This document shows, one piece after another, positions 13,377-20,401 of a DNA stretch of 20,401 nucleotides. The stretch spans positions 1 to 20,401 of the forward strand of contig CAJTZE010000056.1 of assembly GCA_910584265.1 (NCBI GenBank). The letters run 5' to 3'. A program made the translations under genes and the position numbers. Position 1 is the stretch's first letter; every line of letters begins with the position of its first letter. The notes under the pieces are model-generated. The model saw only the letters and a list, made by a program, of their open reading frames with translations. It made no database searches and was not told where the DNA came from. The stretch comes from an uncultured Dorea sp. (lineage in GTDB: Bacteria; Bacillota; Clostridia; Lachnospirales; Lachnospiraceae).

Positions 13377-14954
13377 TCAGGCAGAAACCTCACCCTCAAA
13401 CGGATTCCTCACCTTCCACACAATCTCCATAGCATCCTCCCCATAGACAACCACCTTCTCAATCAGCATCTTCAACCTCTCCCTATCAAAAACCTCCAGT
13501 ACAGAAAGTCCAGCCAGTTCCTCGTCTGCCACTTCCTCTGAACCGGCAGCCTCCCTCATACATTCAAGCTCCGCCTGCGCTTCACGCCTGCTTCGCTCTA
13601 GCTCTTCCATCCGCACCCTGCCCGTCTCAATCCGCTCCACATAATCCTCCCTGCTGATTTCCCCAGCCTTATACCCCTCATACAGCCGCATCTTCCTTCC
13701 CTTCCACTGTGTCAACTCCTTCACACTCTCCGCAACCGTCTTTTCAAGAACTGCCACCCTGCCGTCCTTTTGAGACGTCCTGCTGATATCCCGCTCTGCC
13801 GCCAGCACATCCGCCATCTTCCTCACCTGGCAAAGCACTGCTCCCTCCAGTTCGTTCTTCCTGACAGTCACTTTCTGGCAGTCATTCTCCCGCTCCTGCG
13901 TCCGGCCTCCGCAGAAATACCTGCCGTTAGCCCTGCTCCTAAGCTGCAGTGCCTTCCCGCAATGCCCGCAGAAAAAAATACTTTCCCTCTTCTTCATTTC
14001 TTTTCTGGCTTTATCCGCAGTCCCTACTCCCTCATTAGCCTTCTCAAAAACACTCCGGGAAACCAGTGCCTCATGATGTCCCTCCACCACGATCCACTTC
14101 TCCCTTGGCTGCCTCACCACCTTCTTATCCGTATCCATACCGCACTTCGCCCGGTTCCAGATTAACTTCCCCAGATACACCTCATCCGTAATAATATCCC
14201 TTACCGAAGAAGCACACCACCTCTTCACCTTTACATGAGGCTGCCTGTCTCCATAAGTATCTCCTGCCATCTTGTGATAAACAACCCTTGACGGTATCCC
14301 CTCTTCATTCAGCCTTCTGGCAATCTCCGCATAACCGGTTCCGTCCGCCGCCATCCCAAAAATCCTCCGCACAACCCACGCCGCATCTTCATCAACCAAA
14401 AGCCTGTGCTTATCCTCTGGGTTCTTCCGATACCCATAAGGGGCAAACTGCCCAACAAACTCCCCGTTCCTCACCCTCGTATCCCTGGCAGACCGCACCT
14501 TCTTAGACAAATCCGCGCTGTACATCCCATAGACCAGATTCTTCAACGCAACACTCATCCCGCCCGTCGCTCCGAACTTATCCTCACTGTCGTAACCGTC
14601 ATTCACCGACACAAACCGAACCTGCAGGATCGGAAAGATATATTCCAGGAACCTCCCCACTTCCAGATAATCCCTCCCGAACCGTGAAAAGTCCTTCACA
14701 ACGATCATATCAACCTTCCCGCCCTTCGCCGCCTCAATCAGCGCCTGCACCCCCGGCCTGCGGAAGTCAACGCCGGAATACCCGTCATCACAATACTCCG
14801 TGATAACATATTCCTCCCCCTGCAGCAGTTCCTCTATATGCCTTTTCAGCAACACCCTCTGCGCCGAAATACTGTTGCTCTCTTCCATTTCACCCTTACC
14901 GCTGTCCTCATTGGAAAGCCGAAGATACATAGCGACTATCCTCTTCTTCATCAT
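13377..14954 (-). CDS. Large serine recombinase, third of three
   Basis: 525 aa. The catalytic resolvase domain begins MKKRIVAMYLRLSNED with the nucleophile Ser14, and contains IVVKDFSRFGRDYLEVGRFL and FVSVNDGYDS. The recombinase domain includes FAPYGYRKNPEDKHRLLVDE. A zinc ribbon follows, FFCGHCGKALQLRSRANGRY with FCGGRTQERENDC, then a coiled coil (about 390-470) and the C-terminal segment ERLKMLIEKVVVYG. These are the normal domains of the Recombinase/Zn_ribbon_recom class, and the size is normal. The start ATG (14954) overlaps the previous gene's TGA by four bases (ATGA), so translation is coupled. It catalyses excision or integration by Ser-linked double-strand breaks. Its 3' end is what is duplicated at 11841-12107. 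Confidence 0.93.
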   Translation of the reverse strand: MMKKRIVAMYLRLSNEDSGKGEMEESNSISAQRVLLKRHIEELLQGEEYVITEYCDDGYSGVDFRRPGVQALIEAAKGGKVDMIVVKDFSRFGRDYLEVGRFLEYIFPILQVRFVSVNDGYDSEDKFGATGGMSVALKNLVYGMYSADLSKKVRSARDTRVRNGEFVGQFAPYGYRKNPEDKHRLLVDEDAAWVVRRIFGMAADGTGYAEIARRLNEEGIPSRVVYHKMAGDTYGDRQPHVKVKRWCASSVRDIITDEVYLGKLIWNRAKCGMDTDKKVVRQPREKWIVVEGHHEALVSRSVFEKANEGVGTADKARKEMKKRESIFFCGHCGKALQLRSRANGRYFCGGRTQERENDCQKVTVRKNELEGAVLCQVRKMADVLAAERDISRTSQKDGRVAVLEKTVAESVKELTQWKGRKMRLYEGYKAGEISREDYVERIETGRVRMEELERSRREAQAELECMREAAGSEEVADEELAGLSVLEVFDRERLKMLIEKVVVYGEDAMEIVWKVRNPFEGEVSA

Positions 14955-16636
14955 ACCGCCTCTCTCTCTGCCCTGATTCTCAACAAATCTTCCAGCACAT
15001 CATCATATTTCAGATACACTTCAACATCCCCTCCCTCATGCACCGCAACCTTATCCACAAACGCCTCAACCATTTCCCTCGTCAGACTCTGCATATCCAG
15101 ACATCCCTCAACGACAGCCTTCCAGTTTCTGTCTACACAATATCTGCTGGAATACTCCGCCCGTGCCTTTTGGACTTCCCCAAGCCTTGCCGTCAATGCC
15201 CTGATCTTTTCGGCATATTGCCCGCTGATCTGCGCATACTGTTCCTCATCAATCAGTCCATCTCTATAATCCTCAAAAATACCGGCTTTCACTTCCGTCT
15301 CCCTCTGCAGCTCCTTCCTTATCCGTTCAGCTTCCTTCCCATAAAAATCATACTTCCTCAAATTCCTGTCATCCGCATTCATCCGCCTCACAGTTTCCTC
15401 CGCCTCAATACAGAGCCTCATATGGGCAGCAACCGTTCCAAAAACAGCCTGGTTGACATCTTCCAACGAAACCTTATGGTTCGTACAGCTCCCATGAGTA
15501 GATTGAAGATACGTCTTGCATCGGTAAAACTTCTTGTCATGCCTTGCTCCCTCTGTACGGAACCCCATTACCTTTCCACAGTCCGCACAGACAATCTTCT
15601 TCCCCAGAAGATTAAAACGGGCATGGTCATAACCGTTCTCCCCATGAGTAGAATGGAACCTTTCCGCATTGCCCGCCAGCAGTTTCTGAACTTTCTCATA
15701 GTCCTCCCTACCCACCAGTGCTTCATGCGTCCCTTCCACAACAATCCACTCTTCCTCCGGTATTTTCACCTGCTTCCCAGCCACCCTCTTATACCTGTTA
15801 TGGACGCTGGCTCCCACATAAGCATAATTCGTCAATATGGTTCTCACCGTCACATAATTCCATTCCGTATTAAACCCCTCTGGAACCTCATGCCCGAACC
15901 GCAACATCTTATAAGCCTTCGGATTCATCTCTTTTCGGGAAATCTGCCTTGCAATCTCCTTCAACGAACACCCCTCCAGGAACAGCCGGAAAATCTCCTG
16001 CACCGTCCCCTTCACCCGCTCGTCCGGGTAAAGCCGCCGTTCCACATTCACATACCCATACGGGACCGCCCCCGAAGAATACTCTCCGTTCCGCCAGTAC
16101 GCCCTATGCGCCGTCCTCATCTTCCTGGACAAATCCTTCACATACAGCTCATTAATCATATTTTTCAGCGGCATCATCAGCTCCCCACCCGGCTTCTCCG
16201 AATCATACCCGTCCGTCACCGCAATAAACCTCACGCCGAAAAATGGGAACACCCGCTCAATATAATTCCCCGTTTCCACATAATCCCGTCCCAGCCGGGA
16301 CAGGTCCTTCACAACGATACAGTCAATCACCCCGTCCCTCATATCCCGCACCATCGCCTCAAACCCCGGACGCTCAAAATTCGTACCCGTGCAGGAGATA
16401 TCCGCATACTCCTTCCCTATGACCATATCCTCCCGCTCCGCCACGAACTTCCGCAGAAGCTCCATCTGCGTCTCCACCGTCGCCCGCTCCCGGTTCGCCT
16501 CCGTCTCCTCCGAAAGCCTGGCATACAGCCCCGCCCTATAACACACCGCCTTCACCGGAATCTGCGCCTGCGCCCCGGAACCACCCGGCAGGTCATTCAC
16601 ATTCACAAAATCCACCTTCTTAGACTTCCTCGCCAT
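14951..16636 (-). CDS. Large serine recombinase, second of three
   Basis: 561 aa from ATG 16636, which has AAGGAGG 9 bases upstream and follows the first recombinase's stop by one base. An upstream in-frame start would overlap the previous gene and is unlikely. It has an N-terminal extension of about 35 residues (MARKSKKVDFVNVNDLPGGS) before the catalytic core, where Ser42 lies in AGLYARLSEE. Core motifs are CIVVKDLSRLGRDYVETGNY and FIAVTDGYDSEKPGGELMMP; the DNA-binding domain has SSGAVPYGYVNVERRLYPDE, and the zinc ribbon IVCADCGKVMGF with FYRCKTYLQSTHGSCTNH. A coiled coil at about 425-500 follows. It is similar to but clearly diverged from its neighbours. In such trios each subunit may have a different role; this is not shown here. 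Confidence 0.93.
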   Translation of the reverse strand: MARKSKKVDFVNVNDLPGGSGAQAQIPVKAVCYRAGLYARLSEETEANRERATVETQMELLRKFVAEREDMVIGKEYADISCTGTNFERPGFEAMVRDMRDGVIDCIVVKDLSRLGRDYVETGNYIERVFPFFGVRFIAVTDGYDSEKPGGELMMPLKNMINELYVKDLSRKMRTAHRAYWRNGEYSSGAVPYGYVNVERRLYPDERVKGTVQEIFRLFLEGCSLKEIARQISRKEMNPKAYKMLRFGHEVPEGFNTEWNYVTVRTILTNYAYVGASVHNRYKRVAGKQVKIPEEEWIVVEGTHEALVGREDYEKVQKLLAGNAERFHSTHGENGYDHARFNLLGKKIVCADCGKVMGFRTEGARHDKKFYRCKTYLQSTHGSCTNHKVSLEDVNQAVFGTVAAHMRLCIEAEETVRRMNADDRNLRKYDFYGKEAERIRKELQRETEVKAGIFEDYRDGLIDEEQYAQISGQYAEKIRALTARLGEVQKARAEYSSRYCVDRNWKAVVEGCLDMQSLTREMVEAFVDKVAVHEGGDVEVYLKYDDVLEDLLRIRAEREAV

Positions 16637-16637
16637 G

Positions 16638-18332
16638 CTATACCGCCTCCTTCCACTCAAACCGAATCCGGCCCCGGCTGTCGCAGACCGCCTCACAGCC
16701 CGCATGTTTCAGCCCCTCCAGGACCTCCCTGTAACAGTCCCCGAAACTGAAAACCACCTCGACCGTCTCCCGGTCCACGACCTTCACCCGCTCAATCAGC
16801 TCCACCGCCACATTCCTTGTCAGCCGGTCAATATTCCCATGCTCCGCAAAATAATCCAGCCACCGGTACTTATCCGTATTGGAAGCAAGGATATCTTCAA
16901 TCTCACCCTTCATCTGCCGCACCGCTTCCTCCGCCAGATCCCGTCTCTGCGTATAAGCCTCATGCAGCTCCCTATAATCCTCCTTAGAGACAATCCCGTC
17001 CTTCATATCCTCATAAAGCATGTTCCGCAGCTCCCGACACCGCAGAACCTCCGCCTCCTTCTGCTCAATCCGCCTCTCCAATTCCCGGATATCCAGCTCC
17101 TGGAACGGGATCTCAGACACCTTCTCCATCGCCCGCTTCAAATCCAGCACATTGGCAACCTGCACCTTCAAGACCTCCAGGACCGCCTCTTCCAGCCTCT
17201 CCACCCCGATCCTGTGGCTCGCACACTCCTTCGTCTCCTTATTCCTCGAACACACATAATACCGGTACTTCCGCTTCCCGGAACACACATTCTTCCGCAC
17301 CATGGCCGCCCCGCAGTCCGCACACACCACCATGCCCGCCAGAGGGTACACCTCCGACTGCTCCGGGGACATCCTCGTATCCATCCCCAGGAGCCTCTGC
17401 ACAATAGCAAAATCCCGGTCCGAAACCACAGCCTCATGGTTCTTCTCAATCCTCACCCAGTCCTTCTCCGGCTTCACAACATACTTCTTCACCTTATGGT
17501 TCGGCGTCGTCTGCCTGCCCTGCACCAGATTCCCAACATAACACTCATTTTCCAATATCCGCCGCACCGTCACCGAACTCCACAGCGCCCGCTCCCCCGT
17601 CTTAAAGCTGGTCTGATAATTGCTCCCGGACGCGCTCTTATACTCCATAGGAGACAGCACCCCCATATCATTCAGCCTGCCCGCAATGGCATCCTGGCTC
17701 ATGCCGTGCAGCTTCATACGGAAAATATCCCTCACCACGCCCGCAGCCACCGGGTCAACCACCAGCCGGTTCCGGCATCCCTCGTCCTTCTGATACCCAT
17801 AAGGCGCAAAAGAACCGATAAACTCCCCGTTCTTCCTCTTCACCTCCAGATGGCTCCGAATCTTCACCGAAATATCCCGGCAGTAAGCGTCATTTATCAA
17901 ATTTTTAAACGGAATGATGATTTCATCTGACTGGTCTTTCCCCTCCAGGCTGTCGTACCCGTCATTCACCGCAATAAAGCGCACCCCAAGAGCCGGGAAC
18001 AGCCGCTCAATGTACCTGCCCGAATCAATATACTCCCGCCCGAACCTGGACAGATCCTTGACAACCACACAGTCCACAACGCCCTTCTTAATATCCTCCA
18101 GCATCAGCTTGAAAGAAGGCCGCTCAAAACTGGAACCGCTGTACCCGTCGTCCACCCGTTCCGAAACCACCACAATATCCTCTTTGTCTTTCAGGAAATC
18201 TCTGATTAACTCTTTCTGATTAGAAATGCTGTTGCTCTCCGCCTTAGACGCGCCCGCAACATCGCCATCCTCCTTCGACAACCGGACATAGATGGCGGCA
18301 TGATAGATCCTCTTGAATTGTTTGTTCTTCAT
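16638..18332 (-). CDS. Large serine recombinase, first of three
   Basis: 564 aa from ATG 18332, with AAGGAG 9 bases upstream. The catalytic core has Ser19 in AAIYVRLSKEDGD, VDDGYSGSSFERPSFKLMLE, CVVVKDLSRFGREYIDSGRY and FIAVNDGYDSLEG. The recombinase domain shows GSFAPYGYQKDEGCRNRLVV and a DNA-binding helix region at VTVRRILENECYVGNL. The zinc ribbon is VVCADCGAAMVRKN with YYVCSRNKETKECASH, followed by a coiled coil (ELERRIEQKEAEVLRCRELR). All parts expected for an active enzyme are there. It leads a tightly packed three-gene operon, preceded by a long terminator-like hairpin (18382-18427), and no obvious promoter was found in the 115-base gap. Confidence 0.93.
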   Translation of the reverse strand: MKNKQFKRIYHAAIYVRLSKEDGDVAGASKAESNSISNQKELIRDFLKDKEDIVVVSERVDDGYSGSSFERPSFKLMLEDIKKGVVDCVVVKDLSRFGREYIDSGRYIERLFPALGVRFIAVNDGYDSLEGKDQSDEIIIPFKNLINDAYCRDISVKIRSHLEVKRKNGEFIGSFAPYGYQKDEGCRNRLVVDPVAAGVVRDIFRMKLHGMSQDAIAGRLNDMGVLSPMEYKSASGSNYQTSFKTGERALWSSVTVRRILENECYVGNLVQGRQTTPNHKVKKYVVKPEKDWVRIEKNHEAVVSDRDFAIVQRLLGMDTRMSPEQSEVYPLAGMVVCADCGAAMVRKNVCSGKRKYRYYVCSRNKETKECASHRIGVERLEEAVLEVLKVQVANVLDLKRAMEKVSEIPFQELDIRELERRIEQKEAEVLRCRELRNMLYEDMKDGIVSKEDYRELHEAYTQRRDLAEEAVRQMKGEIEDILASNTDKYRWLDYFAEHGNIDRLTRNVAVELIERVKVVDRETVEVVFSFGDCYREVLEGLKHAGCEAVCDSRGRIRFEWKEAV

Positions 18333-18375
18333 ATGCTCCCGCTCCTTTCTAATTTGCCAGAATCACCTGCAAAAT

Positions 18376-18427
18376 CAAAAAGGCGGATGCACTAACTTGT
18401 CCCTAAGACAATCATAGCGCCTCCGCC
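18376..18427 (-). terminator. Long intrinsic-terminator-like hairpin
   Basis: On the minus strand three nested stems form one arm: GGCGGA with TCCGCC (18422-18427, 18382-18387), GCGCTA with TAGTGC (one G-T pair), and TTGTC with GACAA, around a 5-base loop. It is followed by TTTTTG. It lies downstream of the DUF6870-like gene and before the first recombinase. This is a strong candidate terminator or attenuator that would limit read-through from the endolysin side. A structural DNA site for the recombinases is another possibility. Confidence 0.7.
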
Positions 18428-18447
18428 CAAAAAAGTCCAATGTTATT

Positions 18448-18696
18448 TTAAACATTCCGCAACATATTTTCAAAAGCCTCTTCAAAAGAGCCCCCATCCT
18501 CCGCAAACCGTACCTTCACCTTCATATCCCCCACACGCACCGCATAAGGATTCCCCACCGCCTCCAGATAAGCCCTCTTCCGTTCCTCCAGCGGCAGGCT
18601 CCGGTCAATCTCCACCTCCCGGATATCCACAAGCCCCTCCTTCTCCACAGTCCTCACATCCACGTCTTTCAGCGCGTCCAGCTCCATCACCGTCAT
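18448..18696 (-). CDS. DUF6870-like small protein, 82 aa
   Basis: I chose ATG at 18696 (MTVMELDALKDVDVRTVEKE), since the family usually begins a few residues before 'DVRTV.....VDI' and GGTAAGGG lies about 8-15 bases upstream. A start at 18726 would add ten residues and lacks a ribosome site. The sequence carries the pattern I associate with DUF6870: LVDIREVEIDRSLPLEERKR, then NPYAVRVGDMKVKVRFAEDG and a short helical tail. It is soluble with no catalytic motif. Family members are common next to phage and integrative-element recombination genes, but their function is unknown. It lies between the endolysin and the recombinase trio on the same strand. The 127 bases between it and the endolysin hold no gene, only a GC-rich hairpin. 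Confidence 0.75.
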   Translation of the reverse strand: MTVMELDALKDVDVRTVEKEGLVDIREVEIDRSLPLEERKRAYLEAVGNPYAVRVGDMKVKVRFAEDGGSFEEAFENMLRNV

Positions 18697-18747
18697 AACC
18701 AATTCCCTTACCTTTCCAAAATTCATACCAACGGCATGGTATGTACC

Positions 18748-18765
18748 GCCGGGGAATCCCCCGGC
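18748..18765. repeat. GC-rich hairpin between endolysin and DUF6870-like gene
   Basis: GCCGGGG (18748-18754) and CCCCGGC (18759-18765) form a perfect 7-base stem with a 4-base loop. No T-run follows on the minus strand, so it is not a typical terminator. It may act as an RNA processing or stability site, or be a relic. Confidence 0.45.
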
Positions 18766-18853
18766 CGACGCGCCGCCCAGACCTCAACAGCCCTCCGGCA
18801 GCATATAGCAAGACAAAAAAATAAGGCATCCCTGCCCCTCAACAAAAACGCCC

Positions 18854-20401
18854 TTACAGCCTCGTCACAAAATCCAGCGAAATCCACCCGTTCCGCTCCC
18901 TCTTATACGACTTCAAAAGCCCCCACTTCCCGGCTCCCTTCCCGTCCGCTTCCTCCACAACCGTAAACACACCCACACCCGTAAACAGTCCCGTCCGGGC
19001 AAAATCCGTCCCCGGCCCCTTACGGATATTCAGATCCGGGATATCCACCCGCACCAGATAAGAAGACTTCCCCGGCAGCCTCTCCATAAACATCACATAC
19101 TCCGCATCCGCCGTAATAAAAAGCCCCGATTTCAGCCTGTACCACCGCCTGTCCGCGCTGATGCCCGTAACCGTATAAATCCCCTCATACACCACCTGGT
19201 CCACATTGTCCCCCATGCAGGGAGCAGTCCGCACATTCACCCCGTCCCTGCCCTTATAGAACACCTTCACAAACCCGGCCATAGGCTCCACCGGATTCCC
19301 CGGCACACCACCGCTTCCGCCGCTCCCGGCCTCCCCGGTAATCTCCCTCAAAATCCCCAGGACCTTCTCCCCATACCCGGCCCCCGCAGCCCAGCCTTTC
19401 CCCTGGGGATTCTCCTGGACACCCAGCCACTCCACATAAGGCGCACACCCCCTTGCCACATACCTAAAGCGCGGGTCCACATTCCCATTCACCAAATCCT
19501 CCGTGCAGGCATAGGCTTTCAAATGCTGCACCTGGCACCGGATACCAAGCAGCGCCGTATCAAAACACAGCCCCTTCACCCCGTTCTGCACCACGCCCAT
19601 CCCGGCAAAATTATTCTGCTCCAAAGAGACCGCCGTACCCGAAAACGTAAAATTCCCCGTCTCCAGGCACGACTGGGCAAAAGCCACATCCCCTCTCACG
19701 CCCTCGGCCTCCCCTTCCGACAGATACAGCAGCACCATATCCAGAACCGACTGCGCCACCCCCGGATTCTTCCCCTTCACATACTCCCGCATCTGCTCCG
19801 CCGTCGCCACAGCCTTCCCCATAATCCCCGTAAGCCCGGAACCACCCGTGCCAGAACCGCCGTCCCCGCCGCTGCCGTTCCCAGTCTCCGCGCCGTCCAT
19901 AGCCGCCCTGATATCCTTCCGAAACTGCCCCATAGACAACCCAAACCTTTTCCAGATATGCTCCACGTCCCCGTGATTGCTTGCAATCCCCCGCCTATAC
20001 CCCTCGGAATGGGAAACCACAACCCCGTCCGCCAGAGGGTCCAGCCCAAACATCCGGCACAGATAAGCAAACAGCTCCACCGCATACCCATAAGCGGCAA
20101 GCACATGATCCCTCGTACCTCTCCCGTCCCCGGTCTCCGTCCAATTCGCACCGCCCGTATACCGGATCGTGGCAGGCTCCGTCATCTCCACACCTATATG
20201 CGTCCCGTTTGCGTCACCTCCGCAGTGCCATCCCCGGCAGTCCCAGGGCAGGAGCTGGTACACGTCCCCTCCCGGCTCCACAATGGCATGGACGCAGGCC
20301 CCCGCATCCGCCTTATCCCAGTTACTGATAAAAGCGGAAGCCTTCGGCTGTGGACACCCCACCGAATGGATCATCAGCCCCTTCACCGCAATCTTCCTCC
20401 C
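18854..20401 (-). CDS. Modular endolysin: amidase, glucosaminidase and SH3 domains (5' end missing)
   Basis: The frame runs off the window at 20401, and the last codons read GRKIA before VKGLMIHSVGCPQP. That is usual inside such proteins, so the GTG at 20386 is probably not the start. Numbering from that GTG: an amidase_2 domain spans about 1-165, with zinc-ligand candidates His7 and His126 (VVVSHSEGYRRG), the WHCGG motif and NHGDVEHIW. After a Gly/Ser linker a glucosaminidase-like domain covers about 210-350, with Glu242 in FAQSCLETGNFTFSG as the likely catalytic residue. Two SH3-like wall-binding repeats follow at about 380-430 (DGVNVRTAP) and 450-505 (DLNIRKGPGTDF). It would cut peptidoglycan for lysis or for conjugative transfer. 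No holin is visible downstream. Confidence 0.9.
   Translation of the reverse strand, partial: GRKIAVKGLMIHSVGCPQPKASAFISNWDKADAGACVHAIVEPGGDVYQLLPWDCRGWHCGGDANGTHIGVEMTEPATIRYTGGANWTETGDGRGTRDHVLAAYGYAVELFAYLCRMFGLDPLADGVVVSHSEGYRRGIASNHGDVEHIWKRFGLSMGQFRKDIRAAMDGAETGNGSGGDGGSGTGGSGLTGIMGKAVATAEQMREYVKGKNPGVAQSVLDMVLLYLSEGEAEGVRGDVAFAQSCLETGNFTFSGTAVSLEQNNFAGMGVVQNGVKGLCFDTALLGIRCQVQHLKAYACTEDLVNGNVDPRFRYVARGCAPYVEWLGVQENPQGKGWAAGAGYGEKVLGILREITGEAGSGGSGGVPGNPVEPMAGFVKVFYKGRDGVNVRTAPCMGDNVDQVVYEGIYTVTGISADRRWYRLKSGLFITADAEYVMFMERLPGKSSYLVRVDIPDLNIRKGPGTDFARTGLFTGVGVFTVVEEADGKGAGKWGLLKSYKRERNGWISLDFVTRL

Noticed and set aside
15038..16750. 570-codon plus-strand open frame opposite the second recombinase
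   Set aside because: It is antisense to a clear serine recombinase, His/Pro/Leu-rich and without domain logic. It arises from the strong third-position bias of the recombinase. The same applies to 16635-17930.
18605..18829. 74-codon minus-strand frame overlapping the DUF6870-like gene
   Set aside because: It overlaps a gene with family-like sequence in another frame, is Arg/Gly-rich, and lacks properly spaced ribosome-site support. I considered it as a holin because of its first hydrophobic residues, but the hydrophobic part is too short.

Overview
The window looks like chromosome from a Lachnospiraceae-type member of the Clostridia. This rests on the protein families present: an AgrC/LytTR-type two-component pair, large serine recombinases in a trio, a DUF6870-like protein, a phage-type amidase/glucosaminidase, and ISL3 and IS3 relics. 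Nearly all real genes lie on the minus strand, so transcription mostly runs from high to low coordinates. No tRNA, rRNA or CRISPR array was recognised.

Region 1 (1-3400): a minus-strand operon. A LytTR response regulator (2896-2192) is followed by a GHKL histidine kinase (2133-811), a coiled-coil hypothetical (712-143) and a partial hypothetical that leaves the window. Upstream are a good sigma-A-like promoter (3128-3100), a small overlapping ORF and a one-helix membrane protein gene broken by a stop at codon 5.

Region 2 (3400-8560): a gene graveyard. It holds an ISL3 transposase fragment, an intact AbrB/PIN toxin-antitoxin pair on the plus strand whose end coincides with the truncation point of a dinD-like gene, a frameshifted DDE transposase, a 260-base multi-hairpin element (6021-6280), four small genes of which three are frameshifted (zinc-ribbon, DUF3788, DUF1697 and DUF3795 types), and the 3' end of an IS3-family element inserted in another gene. 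Several of the frameshifts are single-base homopolymer contractions.

Region 3 (8559-13347): accessory genes. A 512-residue protein of unknown function is followed by a gene cut by the IS3 fragment, and preceded by a C-terminal fragment of a DUF1016/YhcG-type PDDEXK nuclease. Above that, two AT-rich single-gene units (10850-11731 and 12191-13282) alternate with a 31-base repeat (10733 and 12100), an inverted-repeat motif (10779, 11773 and 13303), and a detached C-terminal fragment of a serine recombinase (11841-12107) closely related to the end of the intact recombinase at 13377-14954. The layout suggests successive insertions or accretion at the 3' end of the recombinase.

Region 4 (13377-20401): the end of a phage-like or other integrated element. 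A modular endolysin (partial, running off the window), a DUF6870-like small protein, a long terminator-like hairpin and three translationally coupled large serine recombinases read towards the cassette-like region. The likely order of events is that the recombinases move the element, the motif just past the last recombinase marks either the element border or its terminator, and the unrelated single genes beyond it are cargo or remains of earlier insertions. That last step is inference.
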